Source: Scytonema millei VB511283 (GTDB lineage Bacteria > Cyanobacteriota > Cyanobacteriia > Cyanobacteriales > Chroococcidiopsidaceae). From it: a stretch of 64,000 nt of DNA. The position numbers and the translations under genes were made by a program. Shown in pieces: positions 55,561 through 64,000 of the stretch. Where the stretch lies: assembly GCF_000817735.3 (NCBI RefSeq), contig NZ_JTJC03000017.1, positions 248,001-312,000 of the forward strand, written 5' to 3'. Position 1 is the first letter of the stretch, and each line of letters begins with the position of its first letter. The notes beneath the pieces are model-generated. The model saw only the letters and a program-made list of their open reading frames with translations. It ran no database searches and was not told the origin of the DNA.

Positions 55561-58500
55561 ATGATTACCGCCGCCCACCAACGGCTGAATGCCTCAGCAG
55601 AAAAGTTATCAAAAACAAAATCTTTTATTGGAAATTCAACGCTGTTAGAAGATGAAGCCGCCAGACTAACAGCTCTCTACCAGTGTCAAATCCTCGATAC
55701 ACCGCCAGAACCAGAATTTGATGAAATTGTGCAATTGGCAGCGTTAATTTGCGGCGTTCCCATTGCTAGCATCAGTTTTATCGATCTCGATCGCCAGTGG
55801 TTTAAAGCCTGTTTTGGTTGGCAGATCGAGTCCCTCTCGCGCGATCTGGCGTTATGCAAACGAGCGCTACAACAAAAAGAAGTTTTCATTGTCAGCGATG
55901 CTTCCACAGATTCTCAGTTGGCTACCCATCCCTTAGTTTGTTCCCAGCCCTACATTCGCTTTCATGCTAGCGTCCCCCTGGTTGTTGCGGAAGGATACGC
56001 GATCGGGAGTTTGTGCGCGATCGACCGCACGGCGCGAGAACTCGATTTACAGCAAATAGAAGCATTGCAGTCTTTAGGTCGTCAAGTTGTGAAGTTGTTG
56101 GAACAGAGAAGCGATCGCTTTTCATCGACACCAACAGTCAATCGCCAACATTCCAGTAACAAGCGCTTTTTTACCCGCATGGCGCTTGGCTTGGGTTTAG
56201 CTTCAGCAACGTTAATTGGGGTAGGAGCAGTGTCTCATCACACTCTGACTAGTCTAGGACGCAATAACGACAAGCAAATCCAGCACTATCGCGTCCTCGA
56301 AGACTTGAAAGACATCCATACCTCTATGCAGAAGGCGACGATCGCCAAACATCGCTACATCGCCACTGGACAACCTAGTTATTTAGAACCCTACTACGAT
56401 GCGGCAAGAGACATTCAAATCAAAGTCATCCATCTCCAGCAGGAAACGAGAAACAATCCTCACCAACAGCGCCGTTTGTCAACTCTGCAACCCCTAATCG
56501 AGCAAAAAATTACTGAAATCGAACAAGCAACTTTTTTAAGAAAAACTAAAGGAGCCACAGCCGCTTCCCAAACTACCCTGTTAGAGCAATCGAAGCATCT
56601 CACGGATAAAATTGAAGCGATCGTCCAAGAGATGGAAAGCACGGAGTACGCTTTGTTACAGAAGCAGTCGCAAGTGGAATTCACGCGCACTCGTCAATCC
56701 ATGTTTGCCTTTGCCGCTGCTATTTGCCTGAATATGTTGCTCTTGACTGGAGTTTACGGTTTTACCGATCGCGAAATGAGAGAGCGCCAGCAGGTGACTG
56801 AGGCGATCGCCCAGGAACGAGATTTTTCGGAAGCAGTCCTCAATACCGCAGGCGCTTTAGTGGTGGTTCTCGATCCTCAAGGGAAGATTCTCCGCTGTAA
56901 CCGTACCTGCGAAGAAATGACTGCTCGCACGGCAACAGAAGTGACAGGAAAGTTTTTCTGGGAATTATTTTCGCTCCCTGGTGAAGCTGAATTGCCCAAA
57001 ACCCACTGGGAAAATTTACTTGCCAGCCAATCGGCAAGCCAATACGAAGGTTACTGTCTCAACCGCGATGGTAATACTCGCCGCATTGCTTGGACGAATA
57101 CGATTATGCGCGATCGCCAAGGGTTAGTAGAGTACGCGATCGCCTGTGGGATAGATGTTACGGCTCATTCTACTGCTGAAGAAAGCCTGCGTCACAGCGA
57201 ACAGCATTTACGTAACATTATCAATAGCTTATTCTCCTTTGTTGCCGTTCTCTCGGCTGATGGCACGCTGATCGAAGCCAATCAAGCTTTATTAGATGCA
57301 GCCGATCTTCAGCCCAAAGATGTTTTGGGTAAATCCCTGATTCAAACTTACTGGTGGTCTTACTCTCCTACCGTACAAGCCGAGTTGCGATCGGCGATCG
57401 ATCGCGTCAGTCAGGGTGAAAGGGTGCGTTATGAAGGCGAAGCAAAAGTAGGCGACGATCGATTCATCACGATTGACTTTGCTTTCACGCCGATGTACGA
57501 TGCCAGCGGTAAAATTAGTTACATCATCGCTTCTGGTACTGATGTAACCGAACGCAAGCAAGCGGAAGCAGAAAGAGTGCAAGCTAACGAGCAACTCAGT
57601 AATTGGGTCAACGAACTCAAACAGCGCAACCACGAAATTACTTACCTCAGCTATACCGTTGATGTACTACAAGCTTGTCTTACCCTGGAAGAGGCTTGCA
57701 CCACCCTAGCTCAACTCGTGCAGTCTCTGTTCCCGCAAGCGTCGGGGGGAATTTTCCTCAACCGCAACACGAAAAGTTTACTAGAACCAGTCGCTACCTG
57801 GGGAGTCCCCCTTTTAGCAAATCAGCAAGCTTTTAATCCCGATGATTGTTGGGCGCTACGCTTGGGTAAACCTCACTGGGTTGATGATGCCGACGATGGT
57901 TTGCTCTGCAAACACGTACACCACAGCTTACCCGCTGAGTCCTTGTGCGTGCCTTTGATGGCGCATCGAGAAACCTTCGGCGTGCTTTATCTCGGTTCGC
58001 TAGAAAAGGGCGTGCTTTCCCCTGCCAAAAGGCAACTGGCGATTGGAGTCGCAGAACATATCGCTCCGACTTTAGCGAATTTAAAACTCCGCGAGACTTT
58101 GAAGAACCAGAGCATTCGCGACTCGCTGACTGGTTTATTCAATCGACGTTATATGGAAGAAGCTTTAGAGCGGGAAATGCTACGTTGCGATCGCAAGCAA
58201 CAGCCACTTTCCATAATTATGCTCGATGTCGATTACTTCAAGCGAATCAACGACACCCTCGGACACGATGCTGGCGATGCCGTATTACGGGAATTGGGAC
58301 GCTGCTTGCAAAGTTACGTCCGAGGTTCGGATATTGCTTGTCGTTACGGAGGAGAGGAATTTATCCTGATTCTTCCCGAAGCTTCCCTTGGAGTAACGCA
58401 ATTGCGTGCCGAACAAATCCGCGCCGCTGTCAAACAACTGCATGTCGAATCTTTCGGTCAACCTATAGGAGCAATTACCCTATCTTTAGGAGTCGCTAGC

Positions 58501-58602
58501 TTTCCCAAGCACGGACTAGAGGGAGAAGCCATTCTCAAAGCTGCCGATACCGCGCTCTATCGCGCTAAGCAAGAAGGACGCGACCGGGCGATCGTTGCCT
58601 AA
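55561..58602 (+). CDS. Diguanylate cyclase with GAF, CHASE3-like, two PAS and second GAF domains
   Basis: The 1013-residue sensor has an N-terminal cytoplasmic GAF (about 35-183), a membrane segment (206-225), a helical extracellular CHASE3-like region (226-378), a second membrane segment (381-400), PAS domains near 415-540 and 545-665, another GAF (about 700-840) and a C-terminal GGDEF domain. The catalytic loop is RYGGEEF. RGSD five residues upstream is an RxxD inhibitory site for c-di-GMP feedback. It should make c-di-GMP in response to signals; no EAL domain is present. c-di-GMP commonly controls polysaccharide production, which fits the locus loosely. Confidence 0.93.
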   Translation: MITAAHQRLNASAEKLSKTKSFIGNSTLLEDEAARLTALYQCQILDTPPEPEFDEIVQLAALICGVPIASISFIDLDRQWFKACFGWQIESLSRDLALCKRALQQKEVFIVSDASTDSQLATHPLVCSQPYIRFHASVPLVVAEGYAIGSLCAIDRTARELDLQQIEALQSLGRQVVKLLEQRSDRFSSTPTVNRQHSSNKRFFTRMALGLGLASATLIGVGAVSHHTLTSLGRNNDKQIQHYRVLEDLKDIHTSMQKATIAKHRYIATGQPSYLEPYYDAARDIQIKVIHLQQETRNNPHQQRRLSTLQPLIEQKITEIEQATFLRKTKGATAASQTTLLEQSKHLTDKIEAIVQEMESTEYALLQKQSQVEFTRTRQSMFAFAAAICLNMLLLTGVYGFTDREMRERQQVTEAIAQERDFSEAVLNTAGALVVVLDPQGKILRCNRTCEEMTARTATEVTGKFFWELFSLPGEAELPKTHWENLLASQSASQYEGYCLNRDGNTRRIAWTNTIMRDRQGLVEYAIACGIDVTAHSTAEESLRHSEQHLRNIINSLFSFVAVLSADGTLIEANQALLDAADLQPKDVLGKSLIQTYWWSYSPTVQAELRSAIDRVSQGERVRYEGEAKVGDDRFITIDFAFTPMYDASGKISYIIASGTDVTERKQAEAERVQANEQLSNWVNELKQRNHEITYLSYTVDVLQACLTLEEACTTLAQLVQSLFPQASGGIFLNRNTKSLLEPVATWGVPLLANQQAFNPDDCWALRLGKPHWVDDADDGLLCKHVHHSLPAESLCVPLMAHRETFGVLYLGSLEKGVLSPAKRQLAIGVAEHIAPTLANLKLRETLKNQSIRDSLTGLFNRRYMEEALEREMLRCDRKQQPLSIIMLDVDYFKRINDTLGHDAGDAVLRELGRCLQSYVRGSDIACRYGGEEFILILPEASLGVTQLRAEQIRAAVKQLHVESFGQPIGAITLSLGVASFPKHGLEGEAILKAADTALYRAKQEGRDRAIVA

Positions 58603-58605
58603 TCC

Positions 58606-58639
58606 CGAGTAGAGACGTTACGTGCAACGTCTCTACTCG
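58606..58639. terminator. GAGACGTT palindrome, copy 1
   Basis: CGAGTAGAGACGTT and AACGTCTCTACTCG form a perfect 14-base-pair stem with a six-base loop. It starts three bases after the diguanylate cyclase stop. A second copy with the same core lies at 59982-60009. No T-tract follows, so termination is likely but not certain. Confidence 0.7.
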
Positions 58640-58737
58640 ATTCTTAAAACATATGTATTTCTCCTATAGATAGACCAATCCCCCCATAGGGGATGCTAAC
58701 CTAGTTTGAGTAAGAGTAGTACCAGCGATCGCGGGGT

Positions 58738-59976
58738 ATGAGAATTTATACTCTCCCTGCTACGAGCATCAAAAACTGGCAGAACATTTATTCAGGCGAG
58801 GCAAGGAAATTGGTAGCAACTCCAGAGAAACAACAACCTCAAGCGCCAGCTCCAAATTCTAACCAAGACAGAGTTGCCGTTTTACTAATGGGTTATGGTG
58901 AAGTTGAAAGCTATGCAGATTTCGCCAACTATAACGAACAAGCTTTAAATCTACTTACAGCTAAATTTGCCCCCGTGCCAACGTGGATCTATCCTCCTTT
59001 AGCAAAGCTATTGGCAATGTTTGACTTGCACGAGTGGCAGCATCAACACAACCACTTTGTTTCCCCCCATAATGCGATTTTCGAGCAGCAACGGGCGGGG
59101 ATCGAGCAAGAGTTACAAGCTAAATGGGGCGATCGCGTCCAAGTTTTTAAAGCCTTTAACTTCTGCGCTCCCTACCTTCCAGAGCAAGTTCTCACAGAAA
59201 TTAAGGCACAAGGATTTGACAAACTACTGATTTATCCTCTACTGGTTGTCGATTCTATTTTTACCAGTGGCATTGCTGTCGAACAAGTTAACAATGCCTT
59301 AGCAAAGTTGGCTGATGGTGAAGAACACTGGCTGAAAGGTCAGCGCTATATTCCTTCTTTCTACAACGAACCTACCTACATCAATTTGATGGCGCAGTTG
59401 GTAGAAGAAAAAATCGCCGCCGAGCTTGCGTCTGCCTACCTACCTTCGCAAATCGGCATCGTGTTAATGAATCATGGTTGTCCCCACAAAGCTAAGGGTT
59501 TCACGTCGGGGATTGCAGAAAGTGAAGCTCTATACGAATTAGTTAGAGAACAACTCATCCACCGCTATCCACTGATCTCTGTAGGCTGGCTCAACCACGA
59601 TACGCCTTTAATTGAATGGACGCAGCCAAATGCATTCCAAGCAGCGAAAAATTTGATCGATTTGGGCGCAACCGCGATCGTCTTCATGCCAATTGGTTTT
59701 GCCACAGAAAATCATGAAACTCTACTAGACGTAGACCACATCATTCACAACTTACGTCGCAAGCATTCCACAATTAGCTACGTGCAAATGCCTTGTGTAA
59801 ATGCCCATCCCCGCTTTCTGCAAATGGCAGCAGAATGGGCGAATCCTCAAATCGCTGCCCTTCTATCAGAGCAGGCACTCTCAGTTAATCCTCACTTAGC
59901 GGTTGTGTCCGCTCACCACCATCACCATCACCACGATGGGCATCATCACCACGACGGACATCACCACCATCATTAA
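58738..59976 (+). CDS. Ferrochelatase-family protein with poly-histidine tail
   Basis: The 412-residue protein belongs to the HemH family. VAVLLMGYGEVESY opens the first domain. LMNHGCPHKAKGF carries the active-site His246, and FMPIGFATENHETLLDVD carries Glu327 in the HxETL motif. The C-terminus (393-412) is a run of 7, 4 and 5 histidines separated by Asp-Gly, unlike normal ferrochelatases. His-rich tails are known from Ni and Co chelatases and metallochaperones, so it may bind Ni, Co or Zn and load a tetrapyrrole other than haem. It is not called hemH because of divergence and the tail. Palindromes stand on both sides. Confidence 0.82.
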   Translation: MRIYTLPATSIKNWQNIYSGEARKLVATPEKQQPQAPAPNSNQDRVAVLLMGYGEVESYADFANYNEQALNLLTAKFAPVPTWIYPPLAKLLAMFDLHEWQHQHNHFVSPHNAIFEQQRAGIEQELQAKWGDRVQVFKAFNFCAPYLPEQVLTEIKAQGFDKLLIYPLLVVDSIFTSGIAVEQVNNALAKLADGEEHWLKGQRYIPSFYNEPTYINLMAQLVEEKIAAELASAYLPSQIGIVLMNHGCPHKAKGFTSGIAESEALYELVREQLIHRYPLISVGWLNHDTPLIEWTQPNAFQAAKNLIDLGATAIVFMPIGFATENHETLLDVDHIIHNLRRKHSTISYVQMPCVNAHPRFLQMAAEWANPQIAALLSEQALSVNPHLAVVSAHHHHHHHDGHHHHDGHHHHH

Positions 59977-59981
59977 ATAAA

Positions 59982-60014
59982 ATAGAGACGTTGTATACAA
60001 CGTCTCTATATTTT
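59982..60014. terminator. GAGACGTT palindrome, copy 2, with T-tract
   Basis: A perfect 28-base palindrome has arms ATAGAGACGTTGTA and their exact reverse complement, and is followed by ATTTTT. It lies six bases after the His-tailed gene and between convergent genes, so it probably ends both transcripts. Confidence 0.8.
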
Positions 60015-60559
60015 TAGGAAACACCACGCAATTTGCGCGTATTCTCAACTAAACTTTGAGCAAATTGGTCGAAGCGTTGCGATAATTTTTCATCCAATAG
60101 CTTGCCATCAGCTCCAAAAGCTTTCCACGCTTGTCCGATCGCAATTTGTTCCGGTATAACCCAAGCGTGAACCCATCTCATAATTAACCGCAGATCGTTG
60201 AGAGCGTTGCTATTTGGTTGACCGCCTAACACGCTGATTAGTCCTGCAACTTTACTATCTAGCTGGTCGAAACTCATCAAATCTAAAGCATTCTTCAGTA
60301 CGCCGCTAATGCTACCGTGGTACTCCGGTGTAGCCAAAATTAAGCCATCAGCCTGCTGGACGGTATTCTGTAACCGTTCTACATCTGGGTAGCCTGGATA
60401 CTCATCGCCCCCGTGACAAAACGGTAACTGCATCTGCCTTAAATCTAAAATCTCTACCTCTGCTCCTAGTGCTTCGACTCGCCTTGCTGCAATTTCTAAT
60501 GCGAGTTGGCTGTAGGAATCTTTCCGCAAGCTGCCACCGATACCCACAATCTTAACCAT
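60014..60559 (-). CDS. NADPH-dependent FMN reductase family protein
   Basis: The 181-residue flavoprotein has IGGSLRKDSYSQLAL (about 7-21), the FMN phosphate loop, and LATPEYHGSISGVLKNALD (about 76-94), the flavin and dimer signature. The size is normal for the family, which includes azo, chromate and quinone reductases. It transfers electrons from NAD(P)H to FMN and then to a small acceptor, in the cytoplasm. The acceptor here is unknown. Confidence 0.92.
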   Translation of the reverse strand: MVKIVGIGGSLRKDSYSQLALEIAARRVEALGAEVEILDLRQMQLPFCHGGDEYPGYPDVERLQNTVQQADGLILATPEYHGSISGVLKNALDLMSFDQLDSKVAGLISVLGGQPNSNALNDLRLIMRWVHAWVIPEQIAIGQAWKAFGADGKLLDEKLSQRFDQFAQSLVENTRKLRGVS

Positions 60560-60988
60560 ATCTCAATCCTTGTTGACGATATTTATTGAATATTGCAAAA
60601 GTAAATCAAAGAGTTTCAGATTTGTCAGCACATTGCAGACTTCGCTTTCATTTTACTATTGCTATTCATAGTCATTACGAGTATGCTTAAATTAAATATA
60701 GCGATTTCTACCTTGCTATGTCAAATTTCGGAGAGTGGGAATCAGGAATTGGCAATAGATCGCCGATCGCAAGTCACGAGTCACCAGTCAACACTAACTG
60801 ATAACTGATAACTGATAACTGACAACTGATTCAGGAAGTTACACTAGAGATTGGAAGAATTGAGTTTATAGCTGGAGCTAAGGCAAAATCTCTTCAATCT
60901 GTTAAGTATGAAATAGAACGGTGGATTGTACCTACCGTTCTTAGCAAAACAGTTTATGGGTCAAGGCAGCGACAGAGGGCATTCTAAT
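60560..60988. other. 429-base intergenic region before ftsH
   Basis: Four CTGATAA-type heptamers occupy 60798-60826. The rest is AT-rich without an open frame. The gap separates divergent genes, so it should hold the promoters of the FMN reductase and ftsH; no box is certain. The last 60 bases could be coding if ftsH starts further upstream. Confidence 0.45.
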
Positions 60989-62908
60989 ATGAGAGGTTCG
61001 CGCAAACAGTCATTAGATCGGCGATCGCCAGCTGGCAGTAAAGCTATGAATATGGCGAAGCGAAGTCTATGGCATTTGGCAGCAAGCGGAATGATATTGC
61101 AGTCAATGCTTGTAGGTACTCCGGTACTGGCGCAAAGAGAAAATTCCAATACGCTGAATTACGGTGAATTGTTACGCAGCATCGATCGCGGAGATGTCAC
61201 CAGGATAGAGCTTGACCCAGCGCAGAATATTGCTAAAGTTCAGCTCAAGGGACAAAAAGCGGACGAACCACCTAAAGAAGTATTGTTATTACAACAAAAT
61301 CCAGAATTAATTAACAAAGCTAGAGATCGACAAGTTCCATTGGAAGTGAATTCTTCTGCCGATAGTAGAGCTGCAATGGGTCTGCTAGCGAATTTACTCT
61401 GGATCGTGCCTCTGATGGCGTTGATGTTGCTATTGTTACGTCGTTCAGCTAATTCTTCTAATCAAGCCCTGAGTTTTGGCAAGTCTCGCGCTCGATTCCA
61501 AATGGAAGCCAAAACAGGCGTAAAATTTGATGACGTAGCGGGGATTGACGAAGCCAAAGAGGAATTGCAAGAAGTCGTTACCTTCCTCAAACAGCCAGAA
61601 AAATTTACCGCAGTTGGGGCAAAAATTCCCAAGGGAGTCTTGTTAATTGGACCCCCTGGAACGGGAAAAACATTACTAGCGAAGGCGATCGCGGGTGAAG
61701 CAGCAGTCCCATTTTTCAGTATCTCCGGTAGCGAATTCGTGGAAATGTTCGTTGGTGTTGGCGCATCGCGAGTACGGGACTTATTTAAGAAAGCGAAAGA
61801 AAATGCCCCTTGCTTAATATTTATCGATGAAATTGACGCGGTAGGCAGACAAAGAGGTGCGGGAATTGGTGGTGGAAACGACGAGAGAGAGCAAACTCTC
61901 AACCAACTCCTCACAGAAATGGACGGGTTTGAAGGCAATACGGGAATTATCATCATTGCTGCGACTAACCGTCCTGACGTACTTGATGCGGCATTATTAC
62001 GTCCCGGTCGATTCGATCGCCAAGTCACAGTCGATCTGCCAGCATACAAAGGACGATTGGGAATTTTACAAGTCCACGCCCGTAATAAGAAAGTGGATGA
62101 TTCCGTTTCTTTAGAAGCGATCGCCCAACGCACGCCTGGTTTTTCTGGTGCAGATCTAGCGAATTTACTCAACGAAGCGGCGATTCTGACGGCAAGGCGG
62201 CGCAAAGAGGCGATTACACCGTTGGAAATTATGGATGCGATCGACCGAATTACGATTGGGTTGTCGCTCACACCTTTATTAGATAGTAAGAAAAAGCGGT
62301 TGTTGGCTTACCACGAAATCGGACACGCTTTATTAATTACGTTGCTGAAAAATTCCGATCCTCTAAATAAGGTGACAATTATTCCCCGTTCGGGCGGAAT
62401 TGGTGGTTTTGCTCAGAGCGTACCCGACGAAGAAAATGTAGATAGTAGCTACTTGCGGAGTCGCGCTTGGATTTTAGACCGAATTGCGATCGCCCTGGGA
62501 GGATTAGCCACTGAAGCCGAGGTATTTGGCGATTCAGAAGTCACTACGGGCGCTTCTGGAGACTTGAAAATGGTGGCTAACCTAGCACGAGAAATGGTGA
62601 CATTATATGGAATGTCAGATTTAGGTCCAGTCGCTTTAGAAAGCCCCGATAACGAGGTATTTTTAGGGGGAGGGTGGATGGAGCGATCGGAATATTCCGA
62701 AGAAATGGCAAGAAAAATCGACAATCAAGTTAGGGCGATCGCAACTGAAGCATTTACAAAAGCGCGGACGATTATCCGCGAAAATCGCGATTTAGTCGAT
62801 CGCTTAGTAGATTTGTTAGTCGATAACGAGACAATTGAAGGCGAACAATTCCGGCAAATTGTCACCGAATACATGCAAGAAAAAGAGCAAAAATTATCCG
62901 TTGTTTAG
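60989..62908 (+). CDS. ftsH: ATP-dependent zinc metalloprotease FtsH
   Basis: ATG at 60989 is preferred because AGAGGG precedes it by nine bases; in-frame starts at 60956 and 61046 cannot be excluded. The protein of about 639 residues has a first membrane segment near [14 protein letters not shown] and a second at [15 protein letters not shown], enclosing a periplasmic domain. The AAA domain has GPPGTGKT (Walker A), [10 protein letters not shown] (Walker B) and [20 protein letters not shown] (second region of homology). The protease has HEIGH as zinc motif and a distal Glu/Asp ligand near GASGDLKMV. FtsH degrades membrane proteins, including damaged PSII subunits in cyanobacteria. A terminator hairpin follows. 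Confidence 0.95.
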   Translation: MRGSRKQSLDRRSPAGSKAMNMAKRSLWHLAASGMILQSMLVGTPVLAQRENSNTLNYGELLRSIDRGDVTRIELDPAQNIAKVQLKGQKADEPPKEVLLLQQNPELINKARDRQVPLEVNSSADSRAAMGLLANLLWIVPLMALMLLLLRRSANSSNQALSFGKSRARFQMEAKTGVKFDDVAGIDEAKEELQEVVTFLKQPEKFTAVGAKIPKGVLLIGPPGTGKTLLAKAIAGEAAVPFFSISGSEFVEMFVGVGASRVRDLFKKAKENAPCLIFIDEIDAVGRQRGAGIGGGNDEREQTLNQLLTEMDGFEGNTGIIIIAATNRPDVLDAALLRPGRFDRQVTVDLPAYKGRLGILQVHARNKKVDDSVSLEAIAQRTPGFSGADLANLLNEAAILTARRRKEAITPLEIMDAIDRITIGLSLTPLLDSKKKRLLAYHEIGHALLITLLKNSDPLNKVTIIPRSGGIGGFAQSVPDEENVDSSYLRSRAWILDRIAIALGGLATEAEVFGDSEVTTGASGDLKMVANLAREMVTLYGMSDLGPVALESPDNEVFLGGGWMERSEYSEEMARKIDNQVRAIATEAFTKARTIIRENRDLVDRLVDLLVDNETIEGEQFRQIVTEYMQEKEQKLSVV

Positions 62909-62920
62909 TTTTGACTTGTT

Positions 62921-62952
62921 AGTAGGGTGGGCAATGCCCACCCTACTTTTTT
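62921..62952 (+). terminator. Rho-independent terminator of ftsH
   Basis: AGTAGGGTGGG (62921-62931) pairs with CCCACCCTACT (62937-62947) over a five-base loop and runs into a T-tract. It lies 13 bases after the ftsH stop. Confidence 0.88.
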
Positions 62953-63028
62953 ATGGCTTAAAATGATGCTTTATTTAACAAGTATGATAAATGCGATCGA
63001 ATAACTTCTTGGGGCGCTGTTCTATTGG

Positions 63029-63056
63029 TAGTATGTACAGATGTGCATACTATAAT
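63029..63056 (+). promoter_or_regulatory. Palindromic operator overlapping a -10 box
   Basis: TAGTATGTAC (63029-63038) and GTGCATACTA (63043-63052) are inverted with one mismatch and a four-base spacer. The right arm runs into TATAAT (63051-63056), a perfect -10 box. A protein bound here would block transcription of the BrnA-like gene that starts 16 bases later. Self-repression by the BrnA-like protein is the obvious guess. Confidence 0.65.
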
Positions 63057-63071
63057 TGAGATGGCTTACCA

Positions 63072-63329
63072 ATGAAAACAGAATATGATTTTAGTCGGGG
63101 TAAACGAGGGGCGATCGATCCAACACCACCCGGAAAAACTCGTATCACAATTCGGTTAGATGACGAAGTTTTAGCATGGTTTCGCGAACAAGCTCACAGT
63201 GCAGGCGGAGGAAATTATCAAACTATGATTAACGAAGCTCTGCGCCAGCATATTCAGCAGAGTCACGAACCTTTAGAGGAAATCTTACGCAGAGTGGTTC
63301 GCGAAGAACTTGAACGTATTAAGCGCTAA
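63072..63329 (+). CDS. BrnA-family antitoxin-like protein (ribbon-helix-helix)
   Basis: The 85-residue protein has DPTPPGKTRITIRLDDEVLA (about 17-36), the ribbon of a ribbon-helix-helix DNA-binding fold, then WFREQAHSAGGGNYQTMINE, the BrnA signature, and ALRQHI. A further helix of about 25 residues ends the protein. BrnA neutralises the ribonuclease toxin BrnT and represses its own promoter. No BrnT is present upstream, where only 163 bases separate it from ftsH. An out-of-frame four-codon mini-frame starting at 63061 overlaps the ATG. Confidence 0.82.
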   Translation: MKTEYDFSRGKRGAIDPTPPGKTRITIRLDDEVLAWFREQAHSAGGGNYQTMINEALRQHIQQSHEPLEEILRRVVREELERIKR

Positions 63330-63475
63330 GGTGCTTGTTGATGGCTAACACGTCACGGCAGCGAACGAACGAAAGCCTTTGGTGCTGAGTTCAAGAGGTT
63401 ATCTACCGCCACTTTTGCATACTCATTGGTGTAGATTGTGGTGAACTACACTAAAGCTATCTTTGAGGAGCATTC

Positions 63476-64000
63476 ATGAAAGCGATTGTCTGCACGGAAT
63501 ACGGATCGCCGCAGGTTATGCAGTTAAAGGAGGTAGAAAAACCTACTCCCAAGGATAATGAAGTATTGATAAGAATACATGCGACAACAGTAACGTCGGC
63601 GGATTTGCGCCTACGAAAGGCTGACCCATTCGCCGTACGATTTTTCTATGGTTTCATAAAACCTAAAAAGAGTGCGATCCTGGGGAGCGAGCTAGCTGGA
63701 GAAATTGAAGCGGTTGGCAAAAATGTAACGCAATTCCAAGCAGGCGATCGGGTGTTTGCTGGAGCAGGAATCGGTCTTGGCGCTAATGCTGAGTACATAT
63801 GTCTGCCTGAAGCAGGAGCGATTGCCATAAAGCCCACTAACATGACCTATGAAGAAGCCGCCGCCATTCCTTTTGGGGCAACAACTTCACTGATTTTCCT
63901 TAGAGATAAGGGCAAGATTCAGAGCGGACAAAAAGTTCTGATCTATGGGGCTTCTGGAGCGTTAGGTACGGCTGCCGTGCAGCTTGCCAAGTACTTTGAA
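63476..64000 (+). CDS. NAD(P)-dependent MDR oxidoreductase (quinone oxidoreductase type), 3' end outside the window
   Basis: ATG at 63476 has GAGGAG about six bases upstream. The 175 codons visible are open to the window edge. The sequence opens [20 protein letters not shown], continues with [20 protein letters not shown] of the GroES-like domain, then [20 protein letters not shown] and [19 protein letters not shown]. The Rossmann domain starts [20 protein letters not shown] with the AxGxxG nucleotide loop. No zinc ligands of classical alcohol dehydrogenases are seen, so it is of the zinc-independent quinone oxidoreductase branch. Substrate unknown. Confidence 0.88.
   Translation, partial: MKAIVCTEYGSPQVMQLKEVEKPTPKDNEVLIRIHATTVTSADLRLRKADPFAVRFFYGFIKPKKSAILGSELAGEIEAVGKNVTQFQAGDRVFAGAGIGLGANAEYICLPEAGAIAIKPTNMTYEEAAAIPFGATTSLIFLRDKGKIQSGQKVLIYGASGALGTAAVQLAKYFE

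Noticed and set aside
61462-62271. 269-residue minus-strand frame opposite ftsH
   Set aside because: Antisense shadow of the strongly conserved AAA domain; no start signal and low-complexity serine-rich sequence.
63646-63843. 65-residue minus-strand frame near the window end
   Set aside because: It is opposite the clear oxidoreductase frame that begins at 63476 and runs off the window.

Overview
The window is cyanobacterial chromosome. The octamer GCGATCGC (HIP1) is scattered through most of it, heptanucleotide tandem repeats sit in many intergenic gaps, and the rpsL-rpsG-fusA-tuf-rpsJ block has the cyanobacterial order and protein lengths (EF-Tu of 409 residues). The repeat types and gene content would fit a Chroococcidiopsis-like or related filamentous/aggregating cyanobacterium. 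That placement is inference, because no rRNA gene is present.

Bases 1-29,235 are an exopolysaccharide locus. They open with a truncated glycosyltransferase and a second one. Two very large secreted proteins follow on the minus strand, carrying Big_5 and DUF4082 repeats; one has an N,N-dimethylformamidase-beta-like front end and the other a polysaccharide-deacetylase-like front end. After a 1.5 kb repeat-rich gap comes a compact plus-strand run: NAD-dependent epimerase, tandem GT4 protein, methyltransferase, GT2, methyltransferase, GT-B-like protein, O-antigen-polymerase-like membrane protein, three overlapping GT4 genes, a DUF218 protein, a WcaF-type acetyltransferase, a WcaI-like GT4 and a Wzc-type co-polymerase/tyrosine kinase. 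Together these could build, modify, polymerise and length-control a surface polysaccharide. The initiating transferase, flippase and outer-membrane exporter are not in the window.

Bases 29,309-36,477 hold a bestrophin-type channel with an unusual N-terminal extension, a triple-GAF protein whose first GAF has both cysteines of DXCF cyanobacteriochromes, a phosphodiester glycosidase-family protein, a stand-alone mannose-6-phosphate-isomerase-type cupin and an A-type iron-sulfur carrier. The str-type ribosomal/elongation-factor operon (36,737-41,932) follows, with a consensus sigma-70 promoter in front.

Bases 42,087-64,000 are mixed: LON-domain protein, ABC ATPase with a membrane partner, PBP4-type carboxypeptidase, two neighbouring membrane-anchored paralogues of an unknown module, a small secreted protein followed by a probable outer-membrane barrel, acetolactate synthase with a C-terminal zinc ribbon, an orphan HicB-like protein, an MFS permease, a small hydrolase-like protein, a GAF-CHASE3-PAS-PAS-GAF-GGDEF diguanylate cyclase, a ferrochelatase-family protein with a poly-histidine tail, an FMN reductase, FtsH, a BrnA-like protein and the start of a zinc-independent MDR oxidoreductase cut by the window edge.

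The most interesting leads are the output-less DXCF GAF protein next to the bestrophin fusion, the His-tailed ferrochelatase homologue bracketed by two copies of one palindrome, the secreted-protein/barrel pair at 48-51 kb, the 46-47.9 kb paralogous module family, and short repeats that have entered coding sequence. I saw no CRISPR array, tRNA, rRNA or intact insertion sequence.
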